The position numbers and the translations under genes were made by a program. The notes beneath the pieces are model-generated. The model was not told the DNA's origin. It was given only the letters and a program-made list of their open reading frames with translations, and did not search any database. DNA of 64,000 bases from Gemmata massiliana (lineage in GTDB: Bacteria > Planctomycetota > Planctomycetia > Gemmatales > Gemmataceae). This document shows, piece by piece, positions 57,400 to 64,000 of the stretch. The stretch's first letter is position 1; every line of letters begins with the position of its first letter. Location of the stretch: contig NZ_LR593886.1 in the NCBI RefSeq assembly GCF_901538265.1, positions 5,229,738 to 5,293,737 on the forward strand, given 5' to 3'.

Positions 57400-58644
57400 C
57401 AGTACGCGCCACTGCCCCCGTGGCGCCCGTTCCCCACCGAATACCTTCCAGACCCGGTCCGCGCGTTCGTCCTCACCGTGTCCCGGGCCACGCAGTGCGA
57501 TCTTACGTTCGCTGCGCTCCCGGCCCTGGCCGTGTGCCGCGGGCATGGTCGAGACCGCGCGCACGATCCGGCTCAAGAACTCGTGGGCCGAACCCGCCAT
57601 GATCTGGGCAGCCGTCGTTGGGGACTCGGGCGCTCTCAAGACCCCGCCGTACAAGCGCGCCGTCGCGCCCGTGGTCGCGATGCAGGCGCGCACCCGAAGG
57701 CGCACCGCGCCGCGTCCGAGGCGCACCGGGCTGAACTGCGCAAGTACGAGCGCCAGAAGCGCCGGAACAAGGACGACAACCGGCGCGGGCTCCTCGTGTA
57801 CCGGGACGAGCTCGCCGGGTGGCTCGGGAGCTTCACCCGGTACACGAGGAGCCGCGGGCGGGTCCGACGAGCCCAACTGGCTCTCCATGCACCGCGGGGA
57901 CGCGCTCATCTACGACCGCAAGACCGGGGACAAGACGAGCGTGTTCGTGCCCCACGCGTGCGTGTCCGTGTGCGGCGGGGTCCAGCCCGGGCCCCTCACG
58001 CGCCTCGCGTCCCGGGACCTGTTCGACTCCGGGCTCGTGGCCCGGCTCGTGTTCGCCATGCCGCCCCGCGCGCCCAAGACCTGGAGCGACGAGCAGATCT
58101 CCTCGGAAACAAAGGCCGCCGCGGACCGGTCCCTGGACGCCCTGTACGCGCTGGCCGGCGGGGTCGACGAGGACGGGGCCCCGCGACCACGAGCGGGCGC
58201 GCTCGCGGGCCCGGCCCGGGAGCGCCTCAAGGGGTTCGTCAACGCGTGGGGGCTCAAACAGTTCGAGGCCGAGGGCGAGCGCGCCGCGGCCCTGGCCAAG
58301 CTCAAGGCCCTGCCCGGGCAGTTCGCGCTGATCCACCACACGGTCGCGACCACCGCGGGTCCGATCGGGCTCGAGAACATCGAGGCCGGGATCCGGATCG
58401 CCGAGTGGTGCGCCCGCGAAACCGAGCGCGTGTACGCGCTGATCCACGAGTCGGCCGGAGACAAGGAGGTGCGCAAGCTGCTCGAGGTGGTCGCGCGCCT
58501 AGCCGGGCGCCACGGCGGGCGCCAGACCGTGGCCCTTCTCTAGCGCGCGAACCCGCGCAAGTACCGGACCAGTGCGGCCCCGAACCGCGGGTGGGCGGGC
58601 GCCGGGTCACGTACTTCGTTCCCCTCGAGCGCCCGTGTGTGTGA
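57400..58644 (+). pseudogene. DUF3987 (YfjI-like) ATPase, frameshifted
   Basis: LPPWRPFPTEYLPDPVRAFV, then MIWAAVVGDSGALKTPPYKR with a degenerate P-loop (GDSGALKT), the segment RRGLLVYRDELAGWLGSF, SMHRGDALIYDRKTGDKTSV, VSVCGGVQPGPLTRLASRDL and FDSGLVARLVFAMPP. These are the DUF3987 order of motifs, including the Walker-B-like YRDELAG. At least four frame changes occur (about 57540, 57690, 57845 and 58530). The family acts with element DNA primases and polymerases as a replicative ATPase. Confidence 0.75.
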
Positions 58645-58901
58645 CGTGTGATGATTCATACACTCGCCCCGAGGACGGTGGCAGTGATGACGCGGCGCCC
58701 AACCACCGTGTGACGAACGCCCGGCCCCGGGATAGGACGAAGGATCCGGCGCACAGGGCGGCCGCGGCGGATTCTCAGATTTCACCAGCAGTTCGGGCGT
58801 CCGGCCCGATGGCGTCCCCGAGCGCGTATGAAGCATCACACGTCACACCCGGGCGGGTCCAGGCCAGAGGCGGGACACGCTTCGGGACCGCAGATGGCCC
58901 C

Positions 58902-60652
58902 GATGAAACCGCGCCGGGCACCGGGCATCACAATCTCGGGACCGTTTCGGGAACCGCCGAACGGGTACCCGTGGCTCGGCTCGTTACCGACCAGCACGGA
59001 CGGACTCACGTCACCGGGGCGTTGCGCCACAACCGGGCGGGACTGGATCTGGAGACCACGGGCCTGTCGCACGCCCGGGGCCGGGTCCGGCTCCTGTCAC
59101 TGGCCTAGCCCGTGAGTACGTTTCTCGTCGACCTGTTCGCGCTCCCCGAGCCCGCCGCACTCGCGCCGGTGTTCGGGCCCTCGCCGGCACAGAGATCGTC
59201 GGCCAGAACCTCGGGTTCGACCTCCCGTTCCTCACGCGCCTCGGGTTCGTTCCCGGGCGCGCGCGCGACATCCTGCTCGCGAGTCAGGTGCTCCACGCCG
59301 GGGACCGCACGATCGGGCACGCGCTCAAGGAACTCGCGCACCGGCACCTCGGCCTCGCGCTCAACAAGGAGCTCCCGTCCGCCGACTGGTCCGGGGCGCT
59401 CACCGGCCACGTGCAATACGCGGCCCGGGACGCCGAGCTCCCGCTCGCACTCGGAGACAAGCTCGCGGCCGAACTCGCGCAGGCCGGCCTCACGAACACG
59501 GCCGAGATCGAAACCGGTGCCCTGCCCGCGGCCACGTGGGCCGCAACTCACGGCGTCGGGTTCGACCGCACCACGTGGGAAGCCGGGGCCGACGCCGCCG
59601 AGGTCCGGGTTCGGAACCTGCGGGGCCGGCTCGACGAGCTCGCGCCCAACGCCGGAAACCTGTTCGGGGTCACGAACTGGAACTCGGTCGATGACGTTAC
59701 GGATGCGTTCGCCCGGCTCGGGATCGCCCTGAGCTTCACCGGTGACGACGCGCTCGCGGCCCTGGACCACCCGGTCGCACCGGTCCTGCGCGCGTACCGG
59801 GCCGCGGCCAAGCTCGCCGGGTCCTACGGGCGCGAGTGGCTCCGGCACGTGGCACCCGACGCACGCGTGTACGCCACCTGGAAGCAGATCGGGGCCGGGG
59901 CCTCAGGGCGCATGAGCTGTAAGGAGCCCAACTTGCAGCAGCTCCCTCGGAACCCGCGGTACCGCCGGTGCTTCGCGGCACCGCCCGGGCGCGTGCTCGT
60001 GAAGGCCGACTACTCCCAGATCGAGCTCCGCATCGCGGCCCGGATCACGGGTGACCGGCGCATGCTCGACGCATACCGAACGGGCGAGGACCTGCACACC
60101 ACCACGGCCCGGGCCGTGCTCGGGAAAACCGACGTCACGAAAGACGACCGGCAGCTCGCGAAATCGTTGAACTTCGGACTCCTCTACGGCATGGGTTCCC
60201 GGGCACTGGCGGCGTATGCGGCCTCGAACTTCGGGGTGGCGCTGACCGAGGCCGAGGCGGGGCGGCACCGGGACACGTTCTTCCGCACGTACCCGGGGCT
60301 GCGCGCGTGGCACCGGGGCGTGCCCAACGGGACCGTGGAAACGTGCACCCGGGGAGGACGCCGACGGATCGGGGTGAGCGCGTTCACGGAGAAGCTGAAC
60401 ACGCCCGTGCAGGGCACCGGAGCCGACGGGCTCAAGCGCGCCCTGGCCCTGTTGTGGGAGCACCGGTCCGCGTGCCCGGGCGCGTTCCCGGTGCTGCTCG
60501 TGCACGACGAGATCGTGGTCGAGTGCGACGAGGCCCAACAAAGTGAAGCGGCGGCGTGGGTGCGTGGCGCGATGGCGGACGGGATGGCCCCGCTCATTGA
60601 CCCGGTGCCCGTCGAGATCGAGGTGAGCGCGGGCCGGTCCTGGGGCGGGTAA
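58902..60652 (+). pseudogene. family A DNA polymerase with 3'-5' exonuclease domain, 5' frameshifts
   Basis: The exonuclease front, AGLDLETTGLSHARGRVRLL (motif DxE), is followed by frame changes near 59106 and 59177, then GQNLGFDLPFL and HVQYAARDAELPLALG, completing the DEDD set. From 59288 the frame is intact: polymerase motif A VKADYSQIELRIAARITG, motif B RQLAKSLNFGLLYGMG and motif C LVHDEIVVECDEA. The 5'-3' exonuclease of bacterial Pol I is absent, as in phage polymerases. Start is uncertain. Confidence 0.85.
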
Positions 60653-60823
60653 TCGAGGTGTTGGAGCAATCTGGATCGGTCTTGGGTGCTGTGCTCGAAC
60701 AGACCCTCCTGGCTCTTTCGAATGAATCCGGAATCGGATTGAACATGCCAGCCACCGCGAGGAACTACTCAGTTGGAGCTTTTGAACGGGCACGCCCGCG
60801 GGTAGACTGATTCAACTGCTCGC

Positions 60824-63800
60824 TTGCTCCCGACCGCCACCCCACCCGCTCGGAGTCGGTCCTTGTCCACACTCCGCTTCGCGCTTGCGGCCCTCGTTCT
60901 GGTCGGCTCCACTGCGCCCGGACTTGCCGCGCCGCCGGACGCGCACTTCGAGAAGAAAGTGCGGCCGGTGCTGATCGAGAGGTGCGTCACGTGCCACGGT
61001 CCGGAGAAGCAAAAGGGCGGGCTGCGGGTCGATTCGCGCACCGCGCTCCTCGCGGGCGGTGCGCGCGGCGCGGCCCTCGTACCCGGGAAGCCCGACGAGG
61101 GGCTGCTCCTCCGCACACTCGCGCACGACGGCGAACTGAAGATGCCGCCGAAGGCGAAACTCCCCGCGGCGGAAATCGCCGCAATTAAAGAGTGGGTCCA
61201 GGTGGGCGCGCCGTGGCCCGATTCCGGGGCTCTCACCGTGGCCCCCAAAACTACGGAGCGGATCTTCACACCGGAGGAGAAGGCGTTCTGGGCGTTCCAG
61301 CCCGTGCGCCGCGCCGCCGCGCCGGAAATCCGAGATCCGAAATCCGAGATCCGAAACGACATCGACCGATTCCTGCTCGCGAAGTTGAACGGTACCGGGC
61401 TGTCGTTCGCGCCACCCGCCGACAAGCGCGTCCTGCTCCGGCGCGTCACGTTCGACCTGACTGGGCTACCACCGACACCGGAAGAAGTGGACTCGTTCCT
61501 GAAGGATTCCGCGCCCGATGCCTACGAGAAGGTGGTGACGCGCCTGCTCGCGTCGCCGGCCTACGGCGAGAAGTGGGGTCGCCGGTGGCTCGACGTGGCC
61601 CGGTACGCGGACAGCAACGGAATGGACGAGAACCTCGCGTATGTGAACGCCTGGCGGTACCGCGACTGGGTCATCAAGAGCTTCAACGCGGACAAGCCCT
61701 ATGAGCAGTTCGTTCGCGATCAGATCGCCGGCGACCTGGTTCCCGGGGGGACCGCCGCCGAGCGCGCCGATCGAACCACCGCCACCGGGTTCCTCGTCAT
61801 CGGGCCGAAGATGCTCGCCGAGGACGACCCGGCCAAGATGCGGATGGACATCATCGACGAGCAACTCGACGCGCTCGGCCAGGCATTCATGGGCCTCACG
61901 CTCGGCTGCGCTCGGTGTCACGATCACAAGTTCGACCCGATCACCGTGAGTGACTACTACGGTTTGGCGGGCATCTTCTACTCGACGAAGACAATGCGGA
62001 ACCACACCGTGGTGGCCGCATGGAACGAGCGCCCGATCGGGACCGCCAGTTCCGTTGTGGCACTCGCCGCTCACGAGAAGGCAGTGGCCGCGGCCCGAGC
62101 CGAAGTGAGCGCGGCGGAAGCCCGAGCGAGAGCCACAACCAGAGCGCGTCTGACGGAGGAGAAGAAGCACGTGGCCGAATACGCGACGGCGGCCGTCGAG
62201 GTGTACCGCCGGCGCGGAGCGCTAAAACTCGTCGCGCCCGACCCCGGCAAGAACCCACCGGCGGGCGCCGTGCTGGTCGAATCGGAAGCGTTCGCCCGCG
62301 GGAACGTCCTCAAACTAACGGACGGGTACGGTGCGGGCATCGGCGTCGTCATTAACGCCGGACCGCTCCCGAACTACGCGGAATACGATCTCGACGTTCC
62401 GAAGGAGGGGGCGTACCAAATCGCGGTTCGATACGCGGCCGCAGATCGCAGACCGGTGCGCATTTTGGTCAACGGCCGGCTCGTCGCGGGCGAAGCGTGC
62501 GGGACGAAGACCGGTTCGTGGAACCCCGACACGCAGACGTGGGTGGCCGAAGCGGTCGTCGTGCTCCCCACCGGCAAAGCGGTCGTCCGGTTCGAGCGGA
62601 ACGGCCCAGTCCCGCATCTGGACAAGTTCGCCCTGCTTCCCATGACGGCCGAACAGGTAGCCGCTGCCCCACTGCCCGTGGAGCGCGCAGCCGCGGACCG
62701 GAAACTGTTAACTTCGCTCCTGCGCGAGTGGGCGGACGTGATCGCGAAACGCGAGGGCAAGCCGCCGACCGGGGCGGACCTCGACGCACTGATCGCGGCT
62801 GACGACGGGCCGTTCCGGGACTCGCCCGAACTGGACGCGGACACCCAGGGCGCGCACGCGGACGAACTCAAGCGCCTCCGGGAGAAACTCGCCGCCACCG
62901 AAAAGGCGAAGCCACCGGTGGATGAGGTCATGGCCGTCGAAGACGCGAAGGGCGAGAACCTGCGGGTCCACCTTCGAGGGAACCACACCACGCTCGGCGC
63001 GGACGCCCCGCGTCGGTTCCCCCAAATCATGGCCGGAGGTGCTCCGCTACCACTCGGCGCCGACCGGAGCGGGCGCCGGGAACTCGCGGAGTGGCTCACG
63101 CGCCCCGACCACCCGCTCACCGCGCGGGTCATGGTGAACCGCATTTGGGCCGGGCACTTCGGGGCCGGTCTGGTGCGCTCAACAGACAATTTCGGTCGAC
63201 TCGGCGACCGCCCCACGCATCCCGAACTGCTCGACTGGCTCGCGGCGGAATTCGTTGGGGCGAAGTGGTCCGTCAAGCACATGCACCGGCTCATCGTCAC
63301 CTCGGCCGCGTACCGAATGAGTTCGCAAGCCGAACCCGCAGCGCTCCAGAAAGACCCGGACAACAAACTGCTGTCGCACTTCACTCGGCGCCGGCTCGAC
63401 GCGGAGGAAGTGCGAGACGGGATGCTCGCTGTCTCCGGATTGCTCGACCGGAAGGTGGGCGGTACGCTTTTGAAGGCGACCCCGCGGCAGTACGTCACCG
63501 GCACCGGGAACCGCAACTACGAGGGCTACGCGCACACCCGGCGTTCCGTGTATCTGCCGGTCGTCCGTAGCGCCGTTTACGACGTATTCCAGACGCTCGA
63601 CTTCCCCGATCCGTCGGTGCCCAACGGCCAGCGGACCGCGACCACGATCCCAACACAATCGCTGTTCATGCTCAACAGCGCGCTGGCGGACCAGGCCGCC
63701 GAAGCGTTCGCGAAGGCAGTTCTGGCAGTTCGGAGCACCGACGCGGGCCGCGTTCACGAGGCTTACCGCCGGGTGTACGGTCGCCCCCCGACTGATCGAG

Positions 63801-63937
63801 AAGAGGCACGGGTACTCGCGTACCTCCAAAAATCGGAAGAAGCGTCTGGCCCAGCCGCCGAGGGGAGCCAGCTCCGGGTGTGGCGCGGGCTGTGCCGCGT
63901 CCTACTGGCGTCCAACGAGTTCGTGTTCGTGGAGTGA
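60824..63937 (+). CDS. planctomycete cytochrome c / DUF1549 / DUF1553 protein
   Basis: 1,037 residues from TTG 60824; a TTG at 60863 would give the cleaner signal peptide STLRFALAALVLVGSTAPGL. The haem motif CVTCH lies near residue 60 (LIERCVTCHGPEKQKGG), with a Met ligand in LKMPPKAKLP. DUF1549 follows (DIDRFLLAKLNGTGLSFAPP; LTGLPPTPEEVDSFL; YGEKWGRRWLDVARYAD), then a carbohydrate-binding-like insert and DUF1553 (RPDHPLTARVMVNRIWAGHF; SVYLPVVRSAVYDVFQTLDF). Periplasmic; thought to act in degradation of complex sugars with its DUF1501 partner. Confidence 0.93.
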   Translation: MLPTATPPARSRSLSTLRFALAALVLVGSTAPGLAAPPDAHFEKKVRPVLIERCVTCHGPEKQKGGLRVDSRTALLAGGARGAALVPGKPDEGLLLRTLAHDGELKMPPKAKLPAAEIAAIKEWVQVGAPWPDSGALTVAPKTTERIFTPEEKAFWAFQPVRRAAAPEIRDPKSEIRNDIDRFLLAKLNGTGLSFAPPADKRVLLRRVTFDLTGLPPTPEEVDSFLKDSAPDAYEKVVTRLLASPAYGEKWGRRWLDVARYADSNGMDENLAYVNAWRYRDWVIKSFNADKPYEQFVRDQIAGDLVPGGTAAERADRTTATGFLVIGPKMLAEDDPAKMRMDIIDEQLDALGQAFMGLTLGCARCHDHKFDPITVSDYYGLAGIFYSTKTMRNHTVVAAWNERPIGTASSVVALAAHEKAVAAARAEVSAAEARARATTRARLTEEKKHVAEYATAAVEVYRRRGALKLVAPDPGKNPPAGAVLVESEAFARGNVLKLTDGYGAGIGVVINAGPLPNYAEYDLDVPKEGAYQIAVRYAAADRRPVRILVNGRLVAGEACGTKTGSWNPDTQTWVAEAVVVLPTGKAVVRFERNGPVPHLDKFALLPMTAEQVAAAPLPVERAAADRKLLTSLLREWADVIAKREGKPPTGADLDALIAADDGPFRDSPELDADTQGAHADELKRLREKLAATEKAKPPVDEVMAVEDAKGENLRVHLRGNHTTLGADAPRRFPQIMAGGAPLPLGADRSGRRELAEWLTRPDHPLTARVMVNRIWAGHFGAGLVRSTDNFGRLGDRPTHPELLDWLAAEFVGAKWSVKHMHRLIVTSAAYRMSSQAEPAALQKDPDNKLLSHFTRRRLDAEEVRDGMLAVSGLLDRKVGGTLLKATPRQYVTGTGNRNYEGYAHTRRSVYLPVVRSAVYDVFQTLDFPDPSVPNGQRTATTIPTQSLFMLNSALADQAAEAFAKAVLAVRSTDAGRVHEAYRRVYGRPPTDREEARVLAYLQKSEEASGPAAEGSQLRVWRGLCRVLLASNEFVFVE

Positions 63938-64000
63938 CCGTGATGTTCCAACGGAACCGCCGCGAGCTTCTGCGGACCAGCGCGCTCGGGTTCGGGTGGC
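63934..64000 (+). CDS. DUF1501 protein, N-terminus only (window end)
   Basis: GTG 63934 overlaps the preceding TGA as GTGA; ATG 63943 is the alternative start. The visible residues FQRNRRELLRTSALGFGW have the RR-x-LL pattern of a Tat signal, the usual opening of DUF1501 proteins that follow DUF1549/DUF1553 genes. The rest lies outside the window. Confidence 0.75.
   Translation, partial: MTVMFQRNRRELLRTSALGFGW

Larger units (their letters stand above)
54443..60652 (+). mobile_element. replication module of an integrated element
   Basis: A plus-strand run carrying, in order, a short protein, DUF2924, an unknown protein, a Cys-rich HTH protein, a sigma-like protein, a DUF3987 ATPase and a family A DNA polymerase. 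Such self-replication sets occur on phages and plasmids rather than core chromosome. No integrase, relaxase or structural gene lies inside the run, so the element type is open. Confidence 0.5.

Noticed and set aside
56516-58543. A single 675-residue protein
   Set aside because: The open frame joins the end of the HTH protein, the sigma-like protein and part of the DUF3987 protein, each in phase for only part of its length.

Overview
The window looks like chromosome of a Gemmata-type planctomycete. It is GC-rich. It ends in a planctomycete cytochrome c/DUF1549/DUF1553 gene followed by the first codons of what looks like a DUF1501 gene. It also holds an ECF sigma factor fused to a TIGR03067-type domain and the lineage-typical DUF1580, DUF2924 and DUF3987 families. 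No close relative could be consulted, so the assignment rests on gene content.

Layout. 0-19 kb is ordinary chromosome: small unknown proteins, NTF2-like and DUF6985-like proteins, an alpha/beta hydrolase, a tight six-gene minus-strand operon (NmrA-type, EamA, VOC, RibD/DHFR-like and two unknowns; 9.0 to 5.4 kb), a translationally coupled three-gene operon of unknowns (9.3-10.4 kb), a cation:proton antiporter, an RNase H-fold mini-protein, and a KaiC-like ATPase overlapping a hybrid histidine kinase. 19-30 kb mixes broken genes (WGR-like, ISAs1/MobF relaxase chimera, chalcone-isomerase-like, tandem esterase) with intact ones (sigma-TIGR03067 fusion, POT transporter, MarR, XRE).

30.9-38.3 kb is the most interesting stretch. 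Beside a tRNA-Val lies a tyrosine integrase and, all on the same strand, a HTH-like protein, a DUF1580 protein, a Prim-Pol/ATPase replication protein, a 178-bp palindrome carrying six alternating TGCGAAC heptamers, a terminase small subunit and a Dam-type methylase. No capsid, portal, large terminase or tail gene is present. This is the layout of a phage satellite (PICI-like island), which I propose as the main novel system; its far attachment site was not found.

38.4-44 kb holds TatA, IS and FUSC remnants and a 1,174-residue membrane protein of unknown function. 44.9-51.1 kb is an insertion-sequence pile-up: an IS4-type element split by IS66, ISAzo13 and intact ISAs1 sequences, then an IS1595 copy with an 8-bp target duplication against a core-deleted IS256 copy. 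51.1-54.1 kb encodes an ECF sigma factor and its zf-HC2/DUF4349 anti-sigma factor. 54.4-60.7 kb is a second replication module (DUF2924, Cys-rich HTH protein, sigma-like protein, DUF3987 ATPase, family A DNA polymerase with exonuclease).

Many otherwise well-conserved genes between 18.7 and 59.2 kb change frame, often at C, G or A runs. I annotate them as single frameshifted genes. Whether these are assembly indels or true decay cannot be settled from sequence alone.
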